Shown: piece by piece, positions 34,654 to 43,485 of the stretch
How the letters are laid out: each line of letters begins with the position of its first letter
How positions within the stretch are numbered: the stretch's first letter is position 1
NCBI RefSeq assembly: GCF_014596525.1
Contig: NZ_MSJP01000022.1
Span: 1-64,000 of the forward strand
Origin: Streptomyces sp. CBMA291
Lineage (GTDB): Bacteria; Actinomycetota; Actinomycetes; Streptomycetales; Streptomycetaceae
Reading direction: 5' to 3'
DNA: 64,000 bases
Made by a program: the position numbers and the translations under genes
The notes under the pieces: model-generated
The model's input: only the letters and a program-made list of their open reading frames with translations
What the model was told of the DNA's origin: nothing
The model's database searches: none

Positions 34654-36720
34654 TCAGGCCCGGTGGTCGCGGGGCGGGCCCTCCGCGTGCGGGCGTTCGG
34701 CGTCGGAGCCGGAGAGTTCCGAGGTCAGCAGCTCCACCAGGCGTACCAGATCGGTCGGCCTTTCCGGTCCCCACCAATCACCGAGCAGCTCGGCGAGGGA
34801 CTCCTCCCGCGCGGCGGCGAGCCGGGACGCCACCACCGTGCCCTCCTCGCTGAGGAACAGCCGGTGCCCCTCCCGCCGTACCAGCTCCCGCTCCTCCACC
34901 TGCCGGGCGGCCTCCGTGATCGTCGCGAGGGGCACCGGAGCCGTCTCGGCCAGGAGGGAGGGCTCGACGACCCCGTGCCGGCGGATGCGCAGCAGCAGCC
35001 AGCTCGCGGCGGGCAGCAGGTCGAGACCGGCGCGGGCGGTGATCTTCTCGTAGATCTTCCGGCGCCCCGCGCGCGAGCCGAGGACCGAAAGGGCGCGGGC
35101 GCACTCGTCGTACGAGGAGCGCTGTACGGGGTTGGAGGCGAGCGTCTCGCTGGTGTCGGGCGCGGTGACGGAAGCCCGCAGCTTGTCCTCCTTGAGGAAC
35201 CAGGAGACGGCGAAGGCCACCAGGGCGACGGGCGCCGCGTACAGGAAGACGTCGGTGATCGAGGTGGCGTACGCGTGCAGGACCTGGGGGCGCAGTCCGG
35301 GCGGCAGCCGGTCGACGGCGTGCGGGTCGGCGGCGACCTCGCCCGCTCCGGTGCCCGGCGGCACGACGGCCCCCGCCCCCGCGAAGACCTCCGCCAGCTT
35401 TCCGTTGAGCCGGCTGGTGAAGATCGTGCCGAAGATCGCGACGCCGAAGGAGGCGCCGATGGAGCGGAAGAAGGTCGCGCCCGAGGTGGCGACGCCGAGA
35501 TCCTGGTAGGAGACGGCGTTCTGCACGACCAGGACGAGGACCTGCATGACGAGGCCGAGTCCGGCGCCGAAGACGAAGAAGTAGACGCTCATCTCCCAGG
35601 TCGGGCTGGCCTCCGTCATCCGGTGGAGCAGCAGGAGCCCGATCGCGGTGAGCCCGGTCCCGGCGACGGGGAAGACCTTCCAGCGGCCCGTGTGCGAGAC
35701 GATCTGGCCCGAGGCCGTCGAGGTGATCAGCAGGCCCAGGACCATGGGCAGCATGTGGACGCCGGAGAGCGTCGGGGTGATGCCCTGGACGACCTGGAGG
35801 AAGGTCGGCAGATAGGTCATGGCGCCGAACATCGCGAAGCCGACGACGAAGCTGATCACGGCGACCAGGCTGAAGGTCCGGATGCGGAACAGCTTGAGCG
35901 GGAGCACCGGTTCCGCCGCCCGCCGCTCCACGTACACGAAACAGACGAGCAGGACGACGCCGAGCACGGTGGTGCCGAGGAGCTGCACCGAGCCCCAGGC
36001 CCAGGTGGTGCCGCCGAGGGAGGCGACGAGCACCAGACAGGTGGCGACGGCGGCGATGAGGAAGGTGCCCAGGTAGTCGATGGTGTGCCGGGTCGAGCCG
36101 ACCGGGATGTGCAGCACGGCGGCGATCACGAAGAGGGCGACGACCCCGATCGGCAGATTGATGTAGAAGACCCAGCGCCAGGAGAGATGCTCGGTGAAGA
36201 ACCCGCCGAGCAGCGGGCCCAGGACGCTGGTGGCGCCGAAGACCGCGCCGAAGAGACCCTGGTACCTGCCCCGGTCCCGGGGAGAGACGAGGTCGCCGAC
36301 GATCGCCATGGACAGGACCATGAGACCGCCGCCGCCGAGTCCCTGGAGGGCGCGGAAGGCGATGAGTTCCGGCATGTTCCGGGCTATGCCGCAGAGGGCC
36401 GAGCCGATCAGGAAGAGGACGATCGCCGACTGGAAGAGGCGTTTGCGGCCGTACTGGTCGCCGAGCTTGCCCCAGAGCGGGGTGGCCGCCGTGGACGCCA
36501 GGATGTAGGCGGTGACCACCCAGGACAGATGCTCCATGCCGCCGAGGTCGCTGACGATGGTCGGCAGGGCGGTGGACACGATCGTCTGGTCGAGGGCGGC
36601 GAGCAGCATGCCGAGCAGCAGCGCGCCGATGGCGACGAGGACCGTACGGTGGCTCTGCCCCTCGCCCGGAACGGGCGGGGCTCCGCCGCCGGGCGATGAC
36701 AGGCGAGTCTCCTGAGCCAT
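34654..36720 (-). CDS. 14-helix MFS drug exporter fused to a C-terminal MarR-like domain
   Basis: 688 aa from ATG 36720, GGAGGAGA upstream. Residues 25-540 are a DHA2/EmrB-QacA transporter (GMLLAALDQTIVSTALPTIVSDLGG, PLWGKLGDQYGRKRLF, WRWVFYINLPIG). Residues 550-688 add a winged helix: AARALSVLG..LLPAASWLLLRIRRHGV, PLATITEAARQVEERELV, REGHRLFLSEEGTVVASRLAA, which reads as a MarR fold. Such a cytosolic regulator-like tail on an exporter is uncommon and might sense substrate. It pumps hydrophobic drugs by proton antiport (family knowledge). Confidence 0.9.
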   Translation of the reverse strand: MAQETRLSSPGGGAPPVPGEGQSHRTVLVAIGALLLGMLLAALDQTIVSTALPTIVSDLGGMEHLSWVVTAYILASTAATPLWGKLGDQYGRKRLFQSAIVLFLIGSALCGIARNMPELIAFRALQGLGGGGLMVLSMAIVGDLVSPRDRGRYQGLFGAVFGATSVLGPLLGGFFTEHLSWRWVFYINLPIGVVALFVIAAVLHIPVGSTRHTIDYLGTFLIAAVATCLVLVASLGGTTWAWGSVQLLGTTVLGVVLLVCFVYVERRAAEPVLPLKLFRIRTFSLVAVISFVVGFAMFGAMTYLPTFLQVVQGITPTLSGVHMLPMVLGLLITSTASGQIVSHTGRWKVFPVAGTGLTAIGLLLLHRMTEASPTWEMSVYFFVFGAGLGLVMQVLVLVVQNAVSYQDLGVATSGATFFRSIGASFGVAIFGTIFTSRLNGKLAEVFAGAGAVVPPGTGAGEVAADPHAVDRLPPGLRPQVLHAYATSITDVFLYAAPVALVAFAVSWFLKEDKLRASVTAPDTSETLASNPVQRSSYDECARALSVLGSRAGRRKIYEKITARAGLDLLPAASWLLLRIRRHGVVEPSLLAETAPVPLATITEAARQVEERELVRREGHRLFLSEEGTVVASRLAAAREESLAELLGDWWGPERPTDLVRLVELLTSELSGSDAERPHAEGPPRDHRA

Positions 36721-36878
36721 GGGCGTCTCCTCCGGTGTCTCCTCGGACCTCACGGCGTACGACCCCTCCATCCTGATCCGAATGTCCGGATATGGCCCGT
36801 GGAGGGCGCGACTGTTCCCCCATGGGAAGGGGGCGGGCTGCATAATCGCTCGCAGTTGTATCGGGGAGGGGCCCAATC

Positions 36879-38114
36879 ATGACCGGACACGTCTGTCCTG
36901 AATGCGGTGTACACAGACCTGGCTGCGCCTGCGCACGGGCGGAGATGGCGGCGGCCGAGGACTTCGACCCGTTGAGGATCAGGCCGTACGTGACCCTCGA
37001 CTCCTCGGAGGAGGGGGAAGGGGCGTACGGAGGGGGCGCGGGTGCCGGGGATGCCGGGCGCGCCGGGGGGCGTGCCGGGGGTGCCGGGGGGCTTGGTGGT
37101 GCCGGGGATGCCGGGCGTGCCGGGGGCCGTGCCGGGGGTGCCGGAGGGCTTGGTGGGTCCGGTGGGACCACAGTGCCTGGTGGGGCCGGGGGCTCCGGTG
37201 GGGCCTTCGACGCCGCCGATCCGCCGACCGCGCGGCTGACCGCGATCCGGCTGCCGGAGGGCGGCTCGTACGGCGGTCACGGCGGGAACGGTGGTCCCGG
37301 TGGGCAAGGTGGTCCCGGTGGTCCCATCGGGCACGGTGGACACGACGGTCCCAGCGGTCCCGGTGCCCACGGTGGGCATCCCGAAGGTGACCCCGCCGAG
37401 ACCATGGCGCTCCTGCTGCGCGGCGACGGCGGCGTACCCCCGGAGGATCCGGAGCGGCGCAGCCGCAAGCGGGGGGTGCTGATCGCGGCCGTGGCCGCCG
37501 TCGCCGTGGCGGGCACCGCCGCCCTGGCCGCCTCCCTGCTCGGCGGCTCCGGCAAGACCGAGGACCGGGCGGGGATTCCCGAGGTGACCACCAGCGCCTC
37601 GCTGAACATCGCCGTGTCGGAGGAGCCGTCGCCCTCCTCCGAGACCCCGGAGCCCTCCACCTCGGCCCCGACGGTCCGGCCCGACTCCGCGTCCCCCTCC
37701 CCCACGTCCACCCCGACCGCGAGCGCCGACGCCACCGCCTCGCCCAGCGCCTCGGCGACCACGGAGGTCCCGGGGTCCCCCACCACCTCCCCGTCCGCCC
37801 AGGCACCCGTCGCCCCGACGACGACGGCGCCGCAGACGGCCCCGACCCCCACGGCCACGAAGGACGAGGACACGGACACGGACGAGGACGCGCCGACGCT
37901 GAGCCTGGGCTCGTCCGGACCGGAGGTGCGGGAACTCCAGCGGCGGCTGATCGTCGTGGGGGCGTACAAGGGGCGCACCAACGGCAAGTACGACGACAAC
38001 GTCCAGGACGCGGTACGGATCTACCAGTCGTACATGTACATCCAGGGGGACCCGGAGGGCGTCTACGGGCCGAACACCCGGAAGGTGCTCGAACGGCTCA
38101 CGCCCCACCTGTGA
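36879..38114 (+). CDS. Membrane-anchored peptidoglycan-binding protein with low-complexity regions
   Basis: 411 aa. The N terminus HVCPECGVHRPGCACARAE is a small Cys-rich zinc-knuckle-like motif. A Gly/Ala/Arg segment with two 19-residue repeats (GDAGRAGGRAGGAGGLGGA) follows. A transmembrane helix (VLIAAVAAVAVAGTAALAASLL) and a long Ser/Thr/Pro linker precede a C-terminal PG_binding_1 domain (SSGPEVRELQRRLIVVGAYKG, NGKYDDNVQDAVRIYQ, GVYGPNTRKVLERL). It should sit across the membrane with its binding domain in the wall. Confidence 0.88.
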   Translation: MTGHVCPECGVHRPGCACARAEMAAAEDFDPLRIRPYVTLDSSEEGEGAYGGGAGAGDAGRAGGRAGGAGGLGGAGDAGRAGGRAGGAGGLGGSGGTTVPGGAGGSGGAFDAADPPTARLTAIRLPEGGSYGGHGGNGGPGGQGGPGGPIGHGGHDGPSGPGAHGGHPEGDPAETMALLLRGDGGVPPEDPERRSRKRGVLIAAVAAVAVAGTAALAASLLGGSGKTEDRAGIPEVTTSASLNIAVSEEPSPSSETPEPSTSAPTVRPDSASPSPTSTPTASADATASPSASATTEVPGSPTTSPSAQAPVAPTTTAPQTAPTPTATKDEDTDTDEDAPTLSLGSSGPEVRELQRRLIVVGAYKGRTNGKYDDNVQDAVRIYQSYMYIQGDPEGVYGPNTRKVLERLTPHL

Positions 38115-38272
38115 GTCCCGGGTGCGGGAGGGGATGAAGGGACCGGAATGCGGACGGGGTGGCCAAGACGACCCCCCGTTTTGTATCGTGGAAGAACAAA
38201 GTGGCCCCGCCCGCAATCCCTGACCGGTGGGCGGGACCGCTTCGTTCTCCGCACCACCCCCCTGGAGACCCG

Positions 38273-38941
38273 ATGGCCGCCACCACCCCGGCAACGCTCA
38301 CCGCCCGCGCCCTCCTCCTGGACATGGACGGCACCCTCGTCAACTCGGACGCCGTCGTCGAGCGCTGCTGGCGCCGCTGGGCCGACCGGCAGGGCCTCGA
38401 CGCGGACGCCGTGCTCAAGGTCGTCCACGGACGTCAGGGGTACGCCACGATGGCGGTCCTCCTCCCGGAGCGCCCGATGGAGGAGAACCACGCCGACAAC
38501 CGGCTCATGCTCGCCGAGGAGACCGCCGATCTCGACGGGGTCGTGCCGGTCCCCGGCGCCCCCGCCTTCATGGCCGCGATCGCCGAGCTGCCGCACGCCC
38601 TGGTGACCTCGGCGGACGAGGCCCTCGCGCAGGCGCGGATGGGTGCGGCGGGGCTGCGCATGCCGGAGCTCCGGGTCACCGCCGAGCAGGTCGGCGCCAG
38701 CAAGCCGGACCCCGAGGGCTTCCTCAAGGGCGCGGCCGAGCTGGGCTTCGCCCCGGCGGACTGTCTCGTCTTCGAGGACTCCGAGGCGGGCATCGCGGCG
38801 GGTCGCGCCGCCGGGATGCGGGTCGTGGGCGTGGGCCCGCGCGCGGCGGCCTTCGGACCGGACGTGCACGTCGAGGACCTCACGCGGATCCGGATCGAAC
38901 CGGCGGCGGACGGCTCGATCGCGCTGACGATCCTTCCGTAA
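38273..38941 (+). CDS. HAD-superfamily phosphatase (beta-phosphoglucomutase-like)
   Basis: 222 aa from ATG 38273, GGAG five bases upstream. Motif I LLLDMDGTLVNSD, motif II VTSADEALAQ, motif III SKPDPEGF and motif IV VFEDSEAGIAAGRAAGM are complete for a small-molecule (often sugar) phosphatase of the GS1/PGMB group. The substrate is not evident. A strong terminator follows. Confidence 0.92.
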   Translation: MAATTPATLTARALLLDMDGTLVNSDAVVERCWRRWADRQGLDADAVLKVVHGRQGYATMAVLLPERPMEENHADNRLMLAEETADLDGVVPVPGAPAFMAAIAELPHALVTSADEALAQARMGAAGLRMPELRVTAEQVGASKPDPEGFLKGAAELGFAPADCLVFEDSEAGIAAGRAAGMRVVGVGPRAAAFGPDVHVEDLTRIRIEPAADGSIALTILP

Positions 38942-38974
38942 CACCCCTTCGCCCCCTGGGCGATCCAGAGACCG

Positions 38975-39015
38975 AGGCGGGACCCCGGGCCGATCGACGG
39001 CCCGGGGTCCCGCCT
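38975..39015 (+). terminator. Perfect 18-bp stem terminator
   Basis: AGGCGGGACCCCGGGCCG, loop ATCGA and exact complement, followed by TTCG. Confidence 0.9.
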
Positions 39016-39070
39016 TTCGTCATGCGCCCGCCCGCCCCTCCTCCCCCGCCTTCCTGACACCGGGCGGAAT

Positions 39071-39085
39071 CTGACGCTCCGCCAG
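39071..39085 (+). promoter_or_regulatory. Weak CTGACG-CTC-CGCCAG palindrome
   Basis: 6-3-6 inverted repeat with one mismatch, 158 bp before the secreted nuclease gene. It resembles the sites at 421, 21273, 21818 and 31632 but is weaker and further away. Confidence 0.35.
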
Positions 39086-39243
39086 AATGCGTCACACCCA
39101 TTGATGTGATGTGTCCATGTCGCCACGCTGTTACCTGGCGCACCCCCCATCGAAACCTGGCGCCGCCACGATGACCGGGCCGTCGCCCGGCACCCACGCG
39201 GGGACGGCAACAGCCGAAGTCCCCCCACCTCAAGGGAGTTTCC

Positions 39244-39894
39244 ATGCCCCACGGCATGATCTACGCGCGTCGACTCACCGTCCTGGCCGCCTCGGTCGCC
39301 CTCTCCCTCACCGGAGTCCTCGCCACCGCCCCGACCGCCCAGGCGGCCATGCCCACACCGGTCAGCGCCGCGACGGCCCGCACCTATCTGACCGAGCTGA
39401 CCGTCAAGGCGGAAGGCACCCTCTCGGGCTACAGCCGGGACCTCTTCCCGCACTGGATCACCCAGTCCGGGACCTGCAACACGCGCGAGACCGTCCTCAA
39501 GCGGGACGGCGTGAACGTCGTCACGGACGCCAACTGTTCTCCGGTCAGCGGCAGTTGGTACTCCGAGTACGACGGCGCCACCTGGACCCTCGCGACGGAC
39601 CTCGACATCGACCACATGGTCCCGCTCGCCGAGGCATGGCGCTCGGGCGCCTCCTCGTGGACGACCGCGCAGCGCCGCGACTTCGCCAACGACCTGACCC
39701 GCCCCCAGCTCATCGCCGTCACCGACAACGTCAACCAGTCCAAGGGCGACAAGGACCCGGCGAAGTGGCTGCCGTCGCGGACCGCCTACCTCTGCACGTA
39801 CGTCCGCGCGTGGGTGCACGTGAAGCACTACTGGAACCTCAGCGTCGACCCGGCGGAGAAGACCGCGCTCGGGAACATCCTCAACGGCTGCTGA
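39244..39894 (+). CDS. Secreted HNH-family nuclease (DUF1524/GmrSD-like)
   Basis: 216 aa with a signal peptide (RRLTVLAASVALSLTGVLA..AQA). The motif DLDIDHMVPLAEAWRSGA contains the metal-binding DH pair of HNH enzymes, and DNVNQSKGDKDPAKW the final H/K-region. Four cysteines likely form disulfides (GTCNT, DANCSP, YLCTY, NGC). It cuts DNA or RNA outside the cell, probably for nutrient recovery. Confidence 0.9.
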   Translation: MPHGMIYARRLTVLAASVALSLTGVLATAPTAQAAMPTPVSAATARTYLTELTVKAEGTLSGYSRDLFPHWITQSGTCNTRETVLKRDGVNVVTDANCSPVSGSWYSEYDGATWTLATDLDIDHMVPLAEAWRSGASSWTTAQRRDFANDLTRPQLIAVTDNVNQSKGDKDPAKWLPSRTAYLCTYVRAWVHVKHYWNLSVDPAEKTALGNILNGC

Positions 39895-39990
39895 ACGCCC
39901 GCCCCTTGAGACGGGTTCGGCTTCGGTCGGCGGGAAGCGCACAGCTTCACACACTTCTCGTCGACCGAATGTTGAACTTGAAAGCATTAC

Positions 39991-40009
39991 TGAGGGGTGC
40001 CTAACCTTT
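39991..40009 (+). promoter_or_regulatory. Possible DmdR1-type iron box
   Basis: TGAGGGGTGCCTAACCTTT agrees at 12 of 19 positions with TTAGGTTAGGCTCACCTAA. A TTGAAC/TTGAAA -35-like element lies just upstream. Located 70 bp before the DoxX gene. Confidence 0.35.
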
Positions 40010-40079
40010 CGGCCTCATCGGTTTCCGCCCCCACCCCCCGTCCGCCCAAGGACGGGGCAAGGCCGAAGGAGCTCCCCCC

Positions 40080-40643
40080 ATGAACGAACCGAAAACCCCG
40101 ATAGTCCAGGGCGACCGGAGCGCCCTGCACACCCGGGGCAACCCGGCCCGCCCCGCCGGCCACCCGGCCGGCCTCGCGGACCGGCTGAACCAGGCCCAGC
40201 CGTACGCCCTCGGCCTCTTCCGGATCGTCGTCGGCCTGCTGTTCGCCTGCCACGGCGCCGCCGCCCTCTTCGGGGTCCTCGGCGGCGCCTACGGCGGCGG
40301 CACGGTACCGGCGGGCACCTGGCCTGGTTGGTACGCCGCCGTCATCCAGCTCGGGGCCGGTGGTCTGGTCCTGGCCGGACTCGGCACCCGGAGCGCCGCG
40401 TTCCTCGCCTCGGGCTCGATGGCGTACGCGTACTTCAACGTGCACCAGCCGGAGGCCCTCTTCCCGCTCCAGAACGGCGGCGAGGACGCGGCCCTGTTCT
40501 GCTGGGCCTTCCTCCTCATCGCCTTCACCGGGCCCGGAGCGCTGGCGCTCGACCGCCTGTTCGGCGGCCGGGTGGGTCCCGACGGAACGGCGCGCGGCAC
40601 GCACGCCGGACACGAGGAGAAGGGCGCACGGGTCTCGGCCTGA
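40080..40643 (+). CDS. DoxX-family membrane protein
   Basis: 187 aa, AAGGAG eight bases upstream. Four membrane helices: ALGLFRIVVGLLFACHGAAALFGVLGG, WPGWYAAVIQLGAGGLVLAGLG, AAFLASGSMAYAYFNVHQPEALFPLQNGGE and ALFCWAFLLIAFTGPGALALDRL. The latter two contain the DoxX landmarks (Y-F-x2-H, P-x-N-G-G-E). DoxX proteins associate with quinone-linked redox systems and superoxide defence. The N-terminal 35 residues are disordered. Confidence 0.93.
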   Translation: MNEPKTPIVQGDRSALHTRGNPARPAGHPAGLADRLNQAQPYALGLFRIVVGLLFACHGAAALFGVLGGAYGGGTVPAGTWPGWYAAVIQLGAGGLVLAGLGTRSAAFLASGSMAYAYFNVHQPEALFPLQNGGEDAALFCWAFLLIAFTGPGALALDRLFGGRVGPDGTARGTHAGHEEKGARVSA

Positions 40644-40658
40644 GGCGCGCTACCGGAG

Positions 40659-40691
40659 AGGGCCGGAATCCACAGCGTGTATTCCGGCCCT
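40659..40691 (+). terminator. 11-bp stem terminator
   Basis: AGGGCCGGAAT, an 11-base loop, then ATTCCGGCCCT followed by TTTCC, 16 bp after the DoxX stop. Confidence 0.85.
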
Positions 40692-41017
40692 TTCCCTCCG
40701 CCCGAGCCGAAGGAATCCGGCCCTCGCACCGAGCGGTTTCCGTCACATTCGCACAGCACCGCGCGGCCCTGTCAGGTCTCCTCCGGGGCCGCGCCCGCCA
40801 GAGGGACCGACCGGACGCACGCCGATGGCCGGTCCCGCACCCGTCCGGGAAGCGCCCGTACCCCTTGGGTCCGCCCGTGGCGGGCCCGCACCGCACCCGG
40901 GGCGGGGCGCCCGAGTGGCGCCCGAAGGGCATTCCGCTTCGCGCCCGGGAGGACGGCGGCCGGGCCCCGTACCCCACCCGGACGTCAGGGCTTCAGCCCC
41001 GCGTAGGCTCTTGCCCT
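40692..41017. other. 326-bp gap
   Basis: No gene or repeat is recognised. A TAGGCT hexamer about 12 bp before the GTG at 41018 could be the -10 of a leaderless message for the DedA gene. Confidence 0.4.
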
Positions 41018-41647
41018 GTGAATCTGCTCGACAGCCTGGGATCGCTGCGGTCGCTCACCGCCGGCCCATGGATATATCCGGTGGTGTCGGCGTCGATCCT
41101 GCTCGACGTCTTCCTGCCCGTGCTGCCGAGCGGTTTCCTGGTGATCACCGCCGCCACGGCAGCGGCATCCGCCACGGCGGCCACCCCCCACGTCCCCTCG
41201 CTCCTCCCCCTGCTCCTCTGCGCGGCCGGTTCCTCCGTGCTCGGCGACTTCCTGGCGTACCGGCTCGCCCACCGGGGCGGGGCCAGGATCGACCGGGCCC
41301 TCTCCCGCTCGAAGCGCCTCGCCCTCGCGCGGGAGCGCCTCGGCACCGCGCTGGCCCGGGGCGGCGGCCTGCTCGTCGTCCTCGCACGGTTCGCCCCCGC
41401 CGGGCGCTCCGTGGTCTCCCTGGGCGCGGGCGCGGCGAAGCGGCACGTCAAGGAGTTCCTGCCGTGGTCGGCCCTGGCGGGCCTGACCTGGGCCGCGTAC
41501 AGCGTGGGGCTCGGCTGGCTCGGCGGTCAGTGGCTGGGCGCGACCTGGTTCAGCGCGGGGGTGTCGACCCTCGCGCTCTTCCTCGCGGGCGGACTCGCCG
41601 CCTGCGTCATCCGGCGTCCGGGACCGGCTCCCGCTCCCGCTTCCTGA
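41018..41647 (+). CDS. DedA/SNARE-associated family membrane protein
   Basis: 209 aa from GTG 41018, possibly leaderless. The family core is clear: SILLDVFLPVLPSGFLVITAATAAAS, GSSVLGDFLAYRLAHRGG, VVLARFAPAGRSVVSLGAGAAKRHVKEFLPW and GLTWAAYSVGLGWLGGQWLG. DedA proteins recycle lipid carriers or support proton-motive force at the inner membrane. Its 3' end overlaps the end of a convergent gene by 41 bp. Confidence 0.92.
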   Translation: MNLLDSLGSLRSLTAGPWIYPVVSASILLDVFLPVLPSGFLVITAATAAASATAATPHVPSLLPLLLCAAGSSVLGDFLAYRLAHRGGARIDRALSRSKRLALARERLGTALARGGGLLVVLARFAPAGRSVVSLGAGAAKRHVKEFLPWSALAGLTWAAYSVGLGWLGGQWLGATWFSAGVSTLALFLAGGLAACVIRRPGPAPAPAS

Positions 41648-41867
41648 CGGCGGGGTGCGCCCCGCGTATCTCAAGCCCGTCGAGGAGTCTCGCGGTGGCC
41701 TCCGCGATCTCGTCCACGGCCCGCTCGAAGACCTCGCGGTTGTGGGCGGCGGGGGCACGGAAGCCGGAGACCTTGCGGACGTACTGCAAGGCGGCGGCGC
41801 GGATGTCGTCCTCGGTCGCCTCCTCGGGCAGCGCGGGCGGGCGGAGCGTCTTGATGCTGCGGCACAT
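41607..41867 (-). CDS. DUF2277 family protein
   Basis: 86 aa. MCRSIKTLRPPALPEEATEDDIRAAALQYVRKVSGF and PAAHNREVFERAVDEIAEAT are the full DUF2277 signature. Function unknown; conserved in actinobacteria. Convergent with and overlapping the DedA gene by 41 bp. Confidence 0.9.
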   Translation of the reverse strand: MCRSIKTLRPPALPEEATEDDIRAAALQYVRKVSGFRAPAAHNREVFERAVDEIAEATARLLDGLEIRGAHPAVRKREREPVPDAG

Positions 41868-42062
41868 GCCTCCAGTGTGGCGCGCGCCACTGACAACGGC
41901 CCGCCCCCCGCCTCCGGCCCATGCTCCCGGCTCCGCGCCCCGGGCCCGTAGCCCCGGCCTTCGTTCCGCAGGCCCGCGTCCCCGGCTTCGTCCCAGTAGA
42001 CGCGCGCCCTCGCCCTCGGCTTCGGCTCCGTCCCCCTGGCCCGTGCCTCGGGGCGGCCGTGT

Positions 42063-42293
42063 TCACCCCAGCCCTCCGGCCTCCCGTCTGCTCCTGGCGT
42101 TGATCTCCGCCGCGCGGGCCCGCAGCTCGCGCAGCGGGGTGGCGGCCTGTACGTCGGAAGGCTCGGCCTCCCAGCGCAGACCGCCGTGGACAGCCCGGAG
42201 CAGAAGGCGTCCCGCGACGCTTCCCACATAGAAACCGACCCGCCCGGTGGCGGTGTCACGGACGAGGTCACCGACCTCGGGCTGTGGCTGCAC
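42063..42293 (-). CDS. Small conserved Streptomyces protein, unknown
   Basis: 76 aa from GTG 42293, preceded by GGAGG with a six-base spacer. VQPQPEVGDLVRDTATGRVGFYVGS is a beta-type (SH3-like/KOW-like) start and LRWEAEPSDVQAATPLRELRARAAEINARSR the helical end. Family not recognised beyond that. Divergent from the GntR gene. Confidence 0.75.
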   Translation of the reverse strand: MQPQPEVGDLVRDTATGRVGFYVGSVAGRLLLRAVHGGLRWEAEPSDVQAATPLRELRARAAEINARSRREAGGLG

Positions 42294-42398
42294 CCATCCC
42301 CTCCGTCCCGATTGCCGAAGCGTTCCGAAAGCGTTCCTGGAGCGCTCCCGACGCATGGGGACCACTAGGGAAGCCCTCCGGGGGCGTCCTGTCAACGT

Positions 42399-42410
42399 AT
42401 CTCTAGAGAT
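42399..42410 (+). promoter_or_regulatory. Perfect palindrome ATCTCTAGAGAT
   Basis: Located 103 bp before the GntR start in the divergent region with the small conserved gene. GntR/HutC regulators bind short palindromes of this size; an autoregulatory role is likely. Confidence 0.5.
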
Positions 42411-42513
42411 GTCCCTCACCGGATGGACCACCCGGCGGTACGGAACGCGCACGCGGGCCGGGCCCCCGGGGTGCGCCGTAGGGTGTCACGCAGAGGAAGG
42501 GAGTGGCCCAGCC

Positions 42514-43275
42514 GTGACTGACCAGGACAGCCCTCGTCGGCCCAAGTACCAAAGAATCGCAGACGAGTTGAGGACCGCGATCCAGTCCGGGGAGTTCGCG
42601 CCGGGTGACCGCCTCCCCGGCGAGAACGACCTCATGGCGACGTACGGCGTGGCGCGGATGACGGTACGTCAGGCGCTTTCCGTGCTGCGCAACGAGGGGC
42701 TGGCGGAGGCGCGCAAGGGCGCCGGCGTGTTCGTCCGCGCCTTCCGTCCGCTGCGGCGGCGGGGCATCCCGCGCCTGTCCGGGGAGCGCTGGACGCATGG
42801 GCACTCGATCTGGTCGGCGGACGTGCCGGACGACCGTGACCTGCTCGTCGACCGGATAGAGGTGACCGAGGGACCGGCCGGGGCGCGGGTCGCGGAGGCG
42901 CTGGGCCTGCCGCCGGGCGCGCCGGTGTGCGTCCGCAGCCGCCGCTTCGTCCTGGACGCCGAGCCGGTGCTGCTCTCGGTCTCGTATCTGCCCGCCGCGC
43001 TGGTCCGGGGGACGCTGATCGCGGAGATGGACACCGGTCCCGGCGGCACGTACGCCCGGCTGACGGAGCTGGGACAGCGGCCGGTGCGGTTCCGGGAGGA
43101 GATCCGGTGCCGGATGCCGACGGCGGACGAGTCGCAACTGCTCGGGCTGGCGTCCGGGACGCCGGTGGTGCTGATCGGGCGCACGGCGTACACGGCGCCG
43201 GGGGTGGCGGTGGAACTGAACGAGATGACGCTGGACTCGTCGGCGTATGTCCTGGAGTACGAGTTCGGGGCGTGA
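42514..43275 (+). CDS. GntR/HutC-family regulator with UTRA domain
   Basis: 253 aa from GTG 42514 (GGAG about 10 bases upstream). Winged helix KYQRIADELRTAIQSGEFAPGDRLPGENDLMATYGVARMTVRQALSVLRNEGL, then a UTRA sensor (RVAEALGLPPGAPVCVRSR to VALELNEMTLDSSAYVLEY-like end). The regulated genes and ligand cannot be read; HutC members answer to sugar phosphates, fatty acids or amino-acid derivatives. Confidence 0.92.
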   Translation: MTDQDSPRRPKYQRIADELRTAIQSGEFAPGDRLPGENDLMATYGVARMTVRQALSVLRNEGLAEARKGAGVFVRAFRPLRRRGIPRLSGERWTHGHSIWSADVPDDRDLLVDRIEVTEGPAGARVAEALGLPPGAPVCVRSRRFVLDAEPVLLSVSYLPAALVRGTLIAEMDTGPGGTYARLTELGQRPVRFREEIRCRMPTADESQLLGLASGTPVVLIGRTAYTAPGVAVELNEMTLDSSAYVLEYEFGA

Positions 43276-43485
43276 GGCGCCGGGCAGGGGGCGGGGCCGA
43301 GGCGGAGCCGGGGAGACGGGGAGCCGGGGACGGAGCGGGCGGCCGGGGAGGAAGGCGAGGGTGGGGCGGGAGCCGGGGGCGGGGTCGAAGTTCGCGAAGT
43401 CGTGCAGATGGCGTGAAGGGCGTGCGTATCCTGTGTGCTCCCCAGGCCCCATCGGTGGAGCCGGGGAGAGAACTGAGGGACATTC

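Noticed and set aside
42659-42674. TGACGGTACGTCA inside the GntR gene resembles the CTGACG operator family
   Set aside because: It encodes the highly conserved Met-Thr-Val-Arg-Gln of the GntR helix-turn-helix and lies within the coding region, so the match is explained by codon use.
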